Source: Dasypus novemcinctus
Taxonomy: Eukaryota > Chordata > Mammalia > Cingulata > Dasypodidae
DNA: 64,000 nt
Direction of reading: 5' to 3'
Assembly: GCF_030445035.2 (NCBI RefSeq)
Contig: NC_080682.1
Location: forward strand, 32,904,770 to 32,968,769
Shown: positions 48,161 through 60,074 of the stretch, piece after piece
How the letters are laid out: every line of letters begins with the position of its first letter
Numbering within the stretch: the first letter of the stretch is position 1
Program-made: the position numbers and the translations under genes
Notes under the pieces: generated by a model
The model's database searches: none
What the model was told of the DNA's origin: nothing
What the model saw: only the letters and a program-made list of their open reading frames with translations

Positions 48161-48359
48161 CAGCAAAACGGGTGTCCATTGTATGTCTTTTCCAAATGAA
48201 GACTCTTAGGCTGTAACCCAGATTAACTGAATTAGTGTGACATTTTAACCAGAAACCTATGTGATTCCTTAGCATATTCAAGTTTGAGAAGCACTAATCT
48301 AGAAGGTTCTACATAATTTATTCCAGCATACCTTTTGTTTTCAATTCATATTCATACAT

Positions 48360-48760
48360 ACAAATACACATATATCTTATGCACATTTAATACAAAAAAG
48401 TGATCTAAGCAAAGTTCACAGTTCAATGAATTTTCACAAAATAACACATTCTTGTAACCTACACACAGATTTAAAACAAACAAATGAAAAAGAACTTTAC
48501 CAGCATACTGGAAGTCATCTTCATTCCCTCTTGCAGTCACTTCCACCCCTCACCAAAGGTAGTCACTACCTTGACTTTTAACACCACAGGGTAATTTTAT
48601 CAATTTTTTAACTTTATATAAAGGAAATCATGTAATATTCACTCTTTTTTTTTTTGTTTTTTTTTAATGAAAGATCATGTTTCTGACATTCATTTATAGA
48701 TTTACATTTCATAATTATTTTACTTCTCATTTTTTGTCTAGTATTCCATTGTGGGATATA
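48360..48760 (-). mobile_element. Old L1M 3' fragment
   Basis: 'acctacacacagatttaaaa', 'tttaccagcatactggaag', 'cacttccacccctcacc' and 'aactttatataaaggaaatc' are the reverse complement of an old L1M-type 3' UTR. The T-run at 48640-48664 interrupts it. Confidence 0.7.
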
Positions 48761-48839
48761 GCACACTGTTACTTTTTTTTTTTACAATTAAATTTGGCTT
48801 TATTATTATTAATTTTTAACACTCTAATTTTCTGTTTTT

Positions 48840-49690
48840 TCCATTTTTAAATTTTATTGATACAATTAATATAGCATAAATACATCAAAAGAGTACAATC
48901 AATGGTATTTAGTGTAACCACTTATTGGTGCATTCATCAGCCCAATCACTCCAAGAGCATTTTCAGTATTCCAATAATAATAAACCGACAAAACTCATCA
49001 CATCTCAATCTGTCTTACCTTGTGTACATAGCTGCCATTCATTTTCCTTTCACTAGTATATTTGTATTTTTATTTTGTAAAAATAGTCTTATATATAGAA
49101 GACCATCCATATTCACATTTACATGAGATTTTTACTATCTTATACAGTTCCATGCTATAGTTTTTAGCTTTCCTTCTAGTAATATACATGACCTTAGACT
49201 TTCCTATACAAACATTGTTGGAACCATGCAATAGCACTGCTAGTAATAACAGTGAGGACAGTGGCGATCCTTGTCTTGTTCCTGATCTCAGCAGGAAATC
49301 TTTCAGTCTTTCACCATTGAGTATTATACTAGCTGTAGGTTTTTCATATATGCACTTTACCATAGTGAGAAAAGTTTCTTCTATTCCTATCTTTTGGAGT
49401 GCTTTATTAAAAAAGTGCTGTGTTTTGTCAAATGCCTTTTCTGCATCAATTGATAGGTTCATGCGAATTTTTTCTTCAGTTTATCACGTGGATTATTAAC
49501 TAATTGATTTTCTTGTGTTGAACCACCCTTGCATACCTGGGATAAAACCCACTTGATCATGGTGTATAATTATTTTAATGTGCTTTTGGATTATGTTTGC
49601 AAGTATTTTATTGAGGATTTTTGCATCTATAATTCATTAGAGATATTGGTCTGTAATTTTCAATTTTAATAATATCTTTTTTTCTTTATT
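48840..49690 (-). mobile_element. L1 ORF2 reverse transcriptase fragment
   Basis: The 130-codon minus-strand frame at 49070-49462 carries L1 reverse transcriptase text (IDAEKAFDK near its start and LRSGTRQGSPLS). The catalytic FADD region is absent, and the right side merges with a separate L1 3' end. Not functional. Confidence 0.85.
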
Positions 49691-50524
49691 TTCTTTTAAA
49701 TGTTACATTAAAAAATTATGAGGTCCCCACACACCACCCACACCACCCCTTCCCCATCAACAAACTCTTCCATCATTGTGGCACATCCAGTGCACCCAGC
49801 GAATACATTCTGGAGGACCGCTGAAGCACACAGACAGTGGTCCACATTGTAGTCCACACTCTCCCCCAGTCCACCGAGTGGATCATGACAGAACACACAA
49901 AGTCCAGCATCCGTCCCTGCAGCGTCACCTAGGACAACTCCAAATCCTGAAAATGCCCCCACACCATATCTCTTTTCTCTCCCGACCATCAGCAGCCACC
50001 ATGGCCACCCTCGCCACATCACTACTACAATTTCTTCCCTTACTAATCACAATAGTTCCCCAGAAGAACACCAGTTAAGTCCACTCTAATCCATACTCTG
50101 TTCCTCCATCTTGTGGGCCTGGGATGGTTATGTCCAGTCCCCCTCTACATCAAGAGGGGGTTTAGATCCCACATGGATGATGGATGCAATTCTCATGCTT
50201 GCAGCTGTAGACACTCTTGGCTCGCTGGTGTGGTGGTTGACCTCTTCACCTCCCTGTCATCTGGCCATGGTAAGTCCAAGAAATCAGAGGGTAGGAGCTG
50301 CAAGTTTGTTGAGCCCCAGGGCCTGGCCGTCACATGGACAGTTCAGAGATCCAGATCTCCTGAGCATACACCAACTCAAACGCCAACCACAGGTCCAGTA
50401 AAAGTGACAGAAGAGGCATGTGTAGAAAGGTTATATCTGATTCCAACTCCATCACACTCAGGAACACAAACTCCAAAGTAGGGCTAACAGACATGGCCAT
50501 GGACTCCAGAGCCATCCGCCCTGA
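49691..50524 (-). mobile_element. L1 3' UTR fragment, antisense
   Basis: T-rich tail at the left, then the recurring L1 3' UTR in reverse. The 5' (right) end joins directly onto OR-C at 50525, so this insertion is the one that removed OR-C's downstream part. Frames of 96-122 codons are repeat-borne. Confidence 0.87.
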
Positions 50525-50745
50525 CCACATAAGCAAATGGGTGAGGAAAAAGTACATGGAAGTTTGGACCTGGGAACTAATCTGATTAGTAAAATCATCC
50601 CAGAGTTGTGGTCAGGGTGATGAGGCAAATCAGTAGAAATAACACAAAAAAGGATAGAGTGCATCTCTGGATGGCTGACTAGTAAAAGAAGAAAATCCTT
50701 GGTTACTTCAGTGCCATTGCATTTGGGAACTATCTTCATCTTCAT
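50525..50745 (-). pseudogene. Olfactory receptor pseudogene OR-C, N-terminus only
   Basis: On the minus strand the reading starts at ATG 50745 (or 50739) with [15 protein letters not shown] and reaches loop 1 (GMILLIR, then PMYFF in a shifted frame) before hitting the L1 at 50524. At least two frame changes occur in TM1. The same N-terminal sequence starts OR-D at 61152, and upstream flanks also align. The N-terminus suggests an OR5AP2-type receptor, but I cannot confirm that. TM2 to TM7 are absent. Confidence 0.85.
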
Positions 50746-51755
50746 ATTTTCTTTTAAAGAAGAATTTGCCAGATATAAAAGAAAAGAAAGAAATAATATG
50801 CAGGACAAGAATAGGCAAAATCAATGAGCATTAAAGCACACTGGTTTTAAAAGGAGAGGACCAAAAGGATTTCCCTTAGAGTTAGAAGAGTTATGATAGG
50901 TGACATCATGGTTTGAGGTGCTGATCAAGGTGGGTAATGCATTTGAAAAGCAGTTTTGAGGTCCAGCACCATATTCTGCTGCATGAGTTGTAACTCCCAG
51001 CTTAACTCTGCTAGCACAGATGGTATTTGCCGTAACACATTAGTGTCCTTAGTAAGACCATGGAATCTGGGCTCCTGATACTCAAGCATACCCCCCACCC
51101 ATAGTCAGATCATGACACAATAGTTGAGGGAATGGGTTCAGTGAGTGATTCTGGCTCAACTAAACAATATTGCTACCAAAGGCAAACCTCTCATAAGTTG
51201 GAAGTATATCTTTCCTGAGGGTCTTAAGTCTCAGTCTGGGCTATATATTCATACTCTATTCAGTTTCTTTCATTTTCAACTTCTCTAACAGCAGTGGATC
51301 ACTCCCAGTCCCTTGGTATCCTGTCCATTCCAGCTCCTTCATACTTGGTTAACAACTGAAAATCTGGACTGTTTCTTCATGTAATTCCTATCGTTTATCT
51401 CACAACTTTCCTCTTATCTCACAAAAGTCCTCATTTATCCCCCGGCCATTCCTAAACAACTTACATCCAAACCATGAAGAGGTCTGCTCAGAATTCAAAC
51501 TATTTTATAGCGAATCTGGAAAACCACTTGTGAACAGTTCCTCTTCTACCAGTCAGGTCGAAGATAAAATAATCTCTTCTCCAAGCTACTGCAATGTTCT
51601 CCCTTCTTCAATACCTCAAATAATTTATTCAGTCAGCACCAGTCAGTGATCTTTCATAAACATAAAATATCATGTTGCTGATGAAAATGGCCCAAGTCTT
51701 TCCATCATTTTTTAATGATGATTTCCAATTATGTGACAGTCTTAAAAGTGTGGAT
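50746..51755. other. Paralogous 5' flank of OR-C
   Basis: Noncoding and collinear with 61153-62140 (for example 'tggtttgaggtgctgat', 'agtcagatcatgacacaa', and 'tgaaaatggcccaagtctt' against 'ttaaaatggtccaagtctt'). Its right end contains decayed L2 text (about 51560-51750). Confidence 0.8.
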
Positions 51756-51909
51756 GTTATGCCCCTCCAGATGCGAATTATATAATGTTCTATTTTGTGT
51801 CTGCCTATTCATTTAATTTAAAGCAGTCATTTCTTGCTGGCAAAGTAAGTTCATAAATTGAAAAAGTATTATGGTGCGTTTCTGTATAAATGAATATCAG
51901 AAAATTCCT

Positions 51910-52490
51910 AAATTAAAATATGGACTAGATTGTACTTACTGATATTCTATTATAAAACTATTGTGATCAGTAACAGAAGAAATTTTAGCATCAAGGTGGA
52001 GAAAGTGGCCATGGTAGTTGCTGAAGGCAGGGAAATGGTAGAAGAGATGTGATGTGGGGGCATTTTTGGGATTTTGAGTTGTCCTAAATGATATTGCAGG
52101 GTCAGATGCTGGACTTTATATATCCTGCCATAACCCAATGAATGTACTGGGGGAGAGTGTGAACTACTATCTATGTAGTACAGCAATGTCCCAAAATGTG
52201 TTCACTGAGTGCAATGAATGTGCCACAATCATGGGGGAGGTTGTTGGTGTTGGAGGAATGGGGTGAGTGGGTAGGGGGTATACAGGAACCTCTTATATTT
52301 TTAATGTAATACTTTTTTGTCTGTATATATATTAAAAAAATATAATTCACAAAAATGATGTGGTGGGGTAGGGAATGGGTTATATGGGAACCTCTTATGT
52401 TTTTTTGTTTTTTTCTTGTTTTTTAATGCAACGTTCCTTGTGATCTATTAACTTTAATTTTAAAAAAATACAAGCAATAAAAAAAGAAAA
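51910..52490 (+). mobile_element. L1 3' end with duplicated terminus
   Basis: Starts at 'aaatatggactag' and is collinear with 31630-32160 including the same duplicated terminus (52275-52325 and 52377-52450). A-rich end. Confidence 0.85.
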
Positions 52491-52956
52491 TAATAAAAAA
52501 GAGATTTCCTCAAATAAGAGCCATCATCCTGTTTTAAGGATAATCAAATCTTTAAGTATTTATTTATTACGCAAACAAGGGACCTCCACATTAACAGGTC
52601 AAGCAATAAGGGCCACCAATTCTAATTTGCTACAAGGAATTTCTATTCCATAGCAATATTTCAAGCAGCAAGATTTTATTTTACTTCTTCTTTATTATTT
52701 TTTTTTGTATAAGATATCAGGAAATAAAAACACAAACATTCCAACGGAGCAATCTTTCCAACTCAGTGTGAGAAAACTATTATATTAATGCTCAAATATT
52801 CAAATTTCATGGGTTGGTAGTAAGGCACATTTTAATATTGACATACAGCCTTATCTCTAATGATTTTCTCACAACTTAACCCATAATTTGAAGGTTTGCC
52901 AAAATTTGGGACTATACTTTGACCTGAAACAGTGAGTATACCAGACAAGTGAACAC
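52491..52956. other. Intergenic, nothing recognised
   Basis: No gene seen. Unique-looking, AT-rich. Confidence 0.5.
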
Positions 52957-52972
52957 ATCTGTTGGTTTTTTA

Positions 52973-54203
52973 TTTTTATTTTTATTTTTTTTTTTAATTT
53001 TTTAATTTTTTATTGACTTTGTAATAATATTACATTAAAAATATATATGTGAGGTCCCATTCAACCCCACCCCCCCCACCCCCCCCTCTCCCCCCCCCCA
53101 ACAACACTCGTTCCCATCATCATGACACATCCATTGGATTTGGTAAGTACATCTTTGGGCACCTCTGCACCTCATATACATTGGTTCACATCATGGCCCA
53201 TACTCTCCTCTATTCCATCATGTAGGCCCTGTGAGGATTTACAATGTCCGGTGATTACCTCTGAAGCACCATCCAGGGCAGCTCCATGTCCCGAAGACGC
53301 CTCCACCTCTCATCTCTTCCTGCCTTTCCCCATACCCTTTGTCCATTATGTCCACTTTTCCCAATCCAATGCCACCTCTTCTATGTGGACACTGGATTGG
53401 TTGTGTCCATTGCACCTTTATGTCAAGAGGAGGCTCAGATTCCACCTGGATGCTGGATGCAATCCTCCCATTTTCAGTTGTAATCACTCTAGGCTCCATG
53501 GTGTGGTGGTTGTCCTTCTTCACCTCCATCTTAGCTGAGTGTGGTAAGTCCAATAAATCAGATTGTAGGTGCTGTAGTCTGTTGAGGCTCAGGATCTGGC
53601 TATCACATTGTCAGTCCAGAGATTCAAATCCCCTAAATATATCTTAAACCCCAACATTAACTGCACCTCCAGCACATTAGCATGAAAGTCTTATGAAGGG
53701 AGATCCCATCTGAGTCCAGATTCATCACACATAAACACCATTTCCAAAGAGGGGCCATCTGCCCTGGTAGTTAACCCCATCGGCCATGACCATAACTCCC
53801 ATGGGTCTCTTTAGCCCTCAAAGGAACCAATATCTGGGGGTTGTATCTGCTTTATCTGTCTCTCTGACTCTGCTCAGTTGTGCATGAGGGCAAACCTTCT
53901 GCCAGCCTCCAGACTCTTTTTTAGAAACTCGTAGCCATATAAACTCATTTCTCCTTTCCATTTCCCCCTTACTTTAGGTCAAACAGCATTTTAAAGTCAT
54001 GGTATTTTATGTAGACGTGGATATTCTGCTGATCCGCATTGAACCTTCCGTATAAGGTCATTTTCCAGTTGCATCATCAGTTGGTAGTTGATAGTGGTCC
54101 CTCGTTGCCAGGGAGGCTCATCCCCGGGTGTCATGTCCCACGCTGGGGGGAAGGCATTGCATTTACATGCTGAGTTTGGCTTCGAGACTGGCCACATTTG
54201 AGT
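52973..54203 (-). mobile_element. L1 3' UTR, 1.2 kb, antisense, well preserved
   Basis: T-rich tail at 52973-53010, then the longest copy of this 3' UTR in antisense here. Exact 16-bp target-site duplication ATCTGTTGGTTTTTTA at 52957-52972 and 54204-54219. On the minus strand the duplication begins TAAAAAACC, which fits L1 endonuclease preference. C-rich tract at 53068-53100. Frames of 65-138 codons here are repeat-borne. Confidence 0.95.
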
Positions 54204-54219
54204 ATCTGTTGGTTTTTTA

Positions 54220-55712
54220 ATCCTCTAACTAATGCGATGACAGATAAAATACAATTATTCTTATACTACTTTCAGGCCAACACCTAATCATTAACTTTAT
54301 GAATGATCCTCATTCTTGGACCTGACTTTGAGTAAAAGCAGTTTGGTAAAATAAACTCAATGGGTCAATCTTGTTCAACACAAATCCATAATGTTCATCA
54401 TTAAAAGGACTCTCAAATTGGACCAGTATTTATTCTGTCTTCCACTGGTTATGTCATTCTCATGCTATTAAGACTAATTCATATCCTTCCTCTCTCATCA
54501 ACCATGCAGCCCCACTTCTATCACTCTTTATATGACCTCACCTCAGAACTTATAAAGACAATCTGAAACCTTCTGATGGGAACCCTCTCACCTTTACTAA
54601 AATAAATATAAAAACTCATCATCACATATTTTCCCTTCTATATTCTTGAAAGTAATATCTAATTTCTTTGTCAATGTTAAGAATCCATGCACTCACATAT
54701 CAAGCAGGATACACAAATATTAAGTAGGGATTTCATCCTCAAAGGAGAATCTAGTACAACCAAACATCAAATTAATATTATGCCCTTGAAGTGCAAAGGA
54801 TATTTTATTTGCCTCTTAAGAATTATTCCTAAAACACTTTAGAGAAAATACCTACGGTATACATTATCAACCTTTCTAGCATCTGACAAAATATGGTAAA
54901 TCAAATTTCTTCATTTGTACACTAAAAAATATAGCTTGTTTTTCCTTTTGTGATTAGTATTTCAACAATGATGGCAAGAACAATAATTTCATCAATTGCA
55001 CTTGACTTTTCTATTCATACGTTAATCATTCATTGTATCTCTAAAATATTAATTATTATGTGCAAAGTCGTTCTCCTGTATGTCTACCAGCTAAATTAGC
55101 AATGGCCTATGGTGCAATCCTTAAAGAGTATTTGTAACAAAATCTTATATTTACAATAAATGAATGAAGAAAGAATGGCTAGAGCTGGAGTCAAAAGCTA
55201 TATTTGAATATTATCTGTACTTCCCTAGACAAGCATTTTCATGAATAGGTTAGTGGAACAAATAATGGGGACCACAAAATACACACTTTTCCCAGATATT
55301 GTATTTTCTTTCCCTTTAGACATTTTTTTTTGCAGGAAATTTGAAAAAATTAACAAATACGGAGTTCTCCAAGAAGACATCTAATTGTGTGAATGTGTGG
55401 ATGCATGCAAGTGGGTGTGTGTATGCACGTGGCATATATATATGTTTGTATAAGTGTGTGTGCATTAAAGAGAGGGACAAAGTCTGAGTTTAAGAATGAT
55501 GGAAAAACAGGCAGAAATACAGGTAACAAAGAGATAGTAGGTGAAAATATTTTATGTAAATATGCTAATGTACTTGTTGAGAGAGAGCAATATTTATCCT
55601 TGGCTGAAGAGATCAATGAGAAGATGGTAAAATGGTGGGGTGAAATAAATGAAAAATAAGGATTGAAAACAGCAACATTCCTTGCTGCTTTCAATTCACA
55701 AAGGATGAGAAA
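54220..55712. other. Intergenic upstream of the OR5M-like pseudogene
   Basis: AT-rich. A (TG)-rich stretch lies at 55390-55470. The 88- and 114-codon frames over it on opposite strands are chance frames. No repeats identified. Confidence 0.45.
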
Positions 55713-57103
55713 ATGTCCTGCCCAATCACACTACAGTGACTGAATTCACTCTGTTGGGACTCACAGACGATCCAGTGCTTGAGAGGATTCTGTTTGGAGA
55801 GTTTCAGGCCATCTACCTAATCACACTGGTGGGAAATCTGTACATGATTGTGTTGGTCAGGACCATTTCCCACCTCCACACTCCCATGTATTTCTTCTTG
55901 GACCACTTCTCCTTTGTAATCTTTGCTATTCCTCCAACAATACTCCAAATATGCTGTACAACTTCCTCTCAGTCCAAAAGACCATCTCTTATGCTGGATG
56001 CTTCACACAGTGTCTTCTCTTCACGCCCTGGTGAGCACTGAGTTTTACATTCTTGCTTCAATGGCATTGGATCACTATGCAGCTATCTGCAGTCTTCTGC
56101 ATTACAACACCAGAATGTCCAAGAATATTTGCGTATCTTTAGTCACTGTCTCCTGTACTTATGGCTTCCTGAATAGACTCTCTCAGACATTATTGACTTT
56201 TCACTTATTCTTCTGTGGTTCCCTTGAAATCAATCATTTCTATTGTGCTGATCCTCCTCTTCTAATATTGCCCTGTTCTGACACCTCTGTCAAAGAGATG
56301 GCAATGTTTGTAGTTGCTGGCTTTACTCTCTAGCTCTCTCTTCATCATTCTCCTGTCCTACCTTTTCATTTTTGCAGTCATCTTGAGGATGCATTCTGCT
56401 GAAGAGAGGCACAAAACCTTCTCTACTTGTGGTTCCCATCTGGCAACAGTAACTATATTTTATGGAACTCTCTTCTATAGGTACTTGAGGCCCCCAAATG
56501 AGAAATCTGTAGAGGAGTCCAAAACAATTGCAGTCTTTTATGCTTTTTTGACCCCAATGCTGAACCCATTGATGAGGAACAAAAAGCATAACCTTGCAAA
56601 ATATTTAACAAGTCACTTCTGCCCCCGCTTCTGTGGATAGGCCTGTGAGGGCAAGCCTTGCAGGAGAAAATCAAATAACTACTACCCCTGTTTCTGTAAA
56701 TCAGCTTGTAAAAACATGGCCTAGCAGAAAGATATCAAATGAGTGACTTCACCCCCCACCTCTGTAAATCAGCCCACAAACTTGCAGCTTCATACTGCCT
56801 CTGTAACCCCCCTGTTTGCAAAATTTCATCTAGCAACGCATTAGCCAATGAGCAAAAGTTATGCTGATCCCACCTGAAATCCTACATAAACCTATGAAAA
56901 CTGAAAAACGGGGCTCAGAATTTGGAGATTGATTCTCCTGAGCCTATGCATAATAAAACTGTTCATCCTCCTTTCTGGAATGCTGGTTGTGAGTTTCTAT
57001 GGTTCAGAACTCCTGGCTTTGCTATAACATAAGGAACAAGGATGTGATCCATGCCCTCCAGCAAGTAATCAAGGTAAATCTCTTCCACAAAATTGTAAAT
57101 TAG
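55713..57103 (+). pseudogene. OR5M-like: OR5M-like olfactory receptor pseudogene, split by an LTR
   Basis: A class II OR close to the OR5M10/OR5M1 type. The ATG at 55713 is out of frame with the body, which begins [16 protein letters not shown] at 55736, so about one base is lost just after the start. Frameshifts follow near 55917 (one base lost after TM2's SFV) and near 56013 (one base lost in TM3). DRY reads DHY at about 56070. A net frame change with a stop lies at 56332-56336. NHFYCADPP and LFYRYLRPPNEKSVEESK are readable. TM7 is cut at NPL (about 56572) by an LTR, and the C-terminus resumes at 57032 with RNKDVIHALQQVIK and ends at TAG 57101-57103. The receptor cannot be made. Confidence 0.92.
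56573..57021 (+). mobile_element. Solo LTR inside the OR5M-like gene
   Basis: Retrovirus-type promoter features in order: CCAAT at 56845-56849, a TATA-like ACATAAACC near 56884, and AATAAA at 56952-56957. The U3 part holds about three diverged units of roughly 68 bp (TCTGTAAATCAGC at 56693 and 56761), a common feature of gammaretrovirus-type LTRs. Left boundary TGAGGAAC is fairly clear; the right boundary lies between 57005 and 57029. No clean target-site duplication was found. Class I is likely but not certain. Confidence 0.75.
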
Positions 57104-57959
57104 ATATCTGTTCATTTGAGGGCTTTGATAACATAGGTACTCCCTTCCAAAGACAAACCTATTACTCTAGAGTTAGGATTTATCATCATGAACACTGAAT
57201 GACCACTCTAGTTAAATTCTTCTCAGATTAACATTATGAAGACAAATCATTTTAATCAAAACTTTAATATTTAATTTAAAAATGGTTTATATGGCAGGAA
57301 TCCTCCAAAAATAAATTGATTGAAATTCATGAATTAATGTAATAACTTAATGTTTTATTCATTTGGGGATAAATTTTTCACTATATTCTCTTGATGGCTA
57401 CAATGAAAACATATCTTCTCTGAATTTCATGACTCACAGATCTTTAGTGAGCTTCAAGATAAAGTGTTAGTTTTGGACTTTTTATTTTAGTGACAAAATA
57501 TTTTCTACTCCAATGTGTGTACAGAACAATATTGTAAAAACTGATTTGACAAATTTTTAAATATTTGAGTCAATCATAGGTTTAAGTTTTCTCTAGATTT
57601 CCCACAAATCAATGTTTCAACCCTCTTTTTACCTTCTATCAATATGATGGTCCTCAGTTTTGAAAACAAAACTGGCAACATCTACTTATGAGTTTCCAAA
57701 ATTAATGATCCAATTCAATTACTACTATAGTGTAATGGCATTTCAGGCCTTTGGATAAATGAAAGGTTTAGTAGCTCTGATTTAGGATTAATTTACAAAG
57801 AGTCAATAGGGTCTCCTAATGGGCTCTGCAGATCCAATATTAACCTGAGACAATGCACAAAGTTGTAAATGTGTTGGAGGGCAAGATCTGATGTTTATTT
57901 TTGTTCAAGAGGGGACTGTTACTCCAAAATTTTAAGAAACATTGACTTAATCCACCTCG
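57104..57959. other. Intergenic downstream of the OR5M-like pseudogene
   Basis: AT-rich, nothing recognised. The 97-codon frame at 57869-58162 runs into the L1 fragment and has no motif. Confidence 0.5.
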
Positions 57960-58320
57960 ACCAACAATTATCAAAATTTCCATTGATAAAAAATAATACT
58001 AAAGTAGGATATATGAAAAGATACATAATTCATACACATTTATTCATGCATTGTTGTCAGCCAGATGGTTACATTTTGGATCATATATATTTAAGTTTTA
58101 TCATGGGTTTTGTCCATACAGACCATCAGTTTATCCCAGTCTACTTCCTTCCTTTCATCTGATAACATACCTCCCACACTCACAGGCTTACTTCACTCAA
58201 TATAGGTTCTTTAAGATGCATTCCTGTTGTTGCATGTGTCAATACTGCACGCCTTCTTACCACTGAGTCATATTCCACTGTATGTATATACCATATTTTG
58301 ATTATTCACTCATTAGTATA
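57960..58320 (-). mobile_element. Old L1 3' fragment, antisense
   Basis: 'cacaggcttacttcactcaa', 'cattcctgttgttgcatgtg' and 'tcatattccactgtatgtat' are the reverse complement of an L1M 3' region. Confidence 0.75.
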
Positions 58321-60074
58321 ACTACCTATTTTAATCCTGGCAATTGAATCTGTAAAGAATTATTAGTCCCCTTTATAACATTCAATAAATGATGGGTGAC
58401 AATATTTTAGATTAGAATGCTGTACAGTTATTAAAATGTTTTATTTTGAAATTTCCTGTCAAAGAAATGACAAACCATTTTATATAATATTTTTTGAAAT
58501 AGGTTACAAAATAAATAAATAAATATATATATAAATCAACTTTGTAGAATTAGTAAGATTAAAGAAAACACAAGTTTATATCTATGTAAAATTTTTCCAC
58601 ATTGAGCAATTATTGTTTTTTAGCAACAAAAACTAAAAAAAGTTCATTACCAAGATAGTCCAGATTTTAGAATATAAAAGTATGTCTTTATTAATATTAG
58701 CACTTGAATATGAAAGTAGGAAACAACAGGTGGAATAAAACCTGCTCTATAACATACATTGAACTCTGCCCCTGAATAGTTTGAAATTATTCAGGGGTAA
58801 ACATATGAGTATTTGTTTGTAAAGAGTGAGAGGTGAGTCATCATCAATACCTCAATCTACACTCTCTTCATCTTGAAAACAAAATTTCACTTTATTAAAG
58901 TCCCTCCTACCTTCAAGTTTAAACATTATATCACAGTAAATTACAATAGCATTAGGTAGAAAAATAATCTTTGGAAGCTTTGTAACCATAAATGTTATAG
59001 GATGCATAAATGTTTCCTCTGTTGATTTTATATCTAGTAAATTATCACATTTACAGAATAGAAATAAAAACTTCCAATACTGTTGAGGATGTAATGAAGA
59101 AAGAGTACCCATTTGTCGGTGCGGTTTCACATATTCCCTCCAAAAAAGTATTGCAAATGACGTACGAAAAGAAATTGTGGAGAACTATTTTAGTATAATA
59201 ACTGACAAGAAGCATCAGCTTTTATTTCTGAAGATTTTCATACCGAGAATTAAAAAGAATGAAAAATTCCTCTCAATGATGTAATAGAATACAGCAAATT
59301 ATTAATACCCATTTATATTATGCCCTTAAGAGAAAAATTAATTTCACACAATATAAAGCAATCTGGAATGTTACAGTTATCTCTAAAACACTAAAATCAA
59401 ATTTTCATGCATATTAGAGAAGCTGTTTTCTTAAAAACAATATGTGTTAGATGAGAATTGGAAGGTAATAAATTTTATTACTAAAATTAAATCGCAAATA
59501 ATTGTTGATGTAATTTAATAGCACAATTATATAAACCCTTTCAACCATAAGAAAAATTAAAAATTAGAATTGGCATTTCTTATTAAGAAGGGAATATCTT
59601 TGATAAAATTGATGAAACAAACCATCATGTCATAAAAACAGAGAATATTTTAGTTTTTTTTCTGAAATAATGAAACATATGGTTTTAAATTTACATAAAA
59701 TTCACATAAAAATGCAATGAAATTACAGTGAGAAAAAAATCTGGAATTAGAAATAGGAGTTTCTTATGAAAAGTTAATCCACTTTAATTGGAGGAAAAGA
59801 TATAAGATATCACATGATTGTAAATCATTTTTGTGTTCAGAAGAAATTTATAGGTCAATTCACTTTGCTGATAACAGTAACTCAGTGATGTTCAGTATGA
59901 TGGCCTAGGGAATGAAGCTAAGGACATATTTGCTATGTCAAAAGTTAGAAATAAAATATTGAGTAAGGCTAAAAACATAAGCCTGATTTATCAGAAGCAG
60001 AAGACTTCTGCTGTTGTGTTTCCTATCATCACTTCACATTCATAATTTCCATTTGATGCTCACTCAGTCCCAAG
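58321..60074. other. Intergenic, nothing recognised
   Basis: AT-rich. A short perfect inverted repeat is at 58769-58797. The 92-codon antisense frame at 58852-59130 has no recognisable motif. Confidence 0.5.
58769..58797. repeat. Inverted repeat, 10-bp stem
   Basis: CCCCTGAATA and TATTCAGGGG are separated by 9 bases. Perfect stem. Confidence 0.9.

Noticed and set aside
53122-53647. Open frames of 65-138 codons
   Set aside because: They fall within an antisense L1 3' UTR that recurs in the window.
58769-58797. Hairpin considered as a transcription terminator
   Set aside because: Intrinsic terminators of this kind are bacterial, there is no T-run after it, and no gene is nearby.
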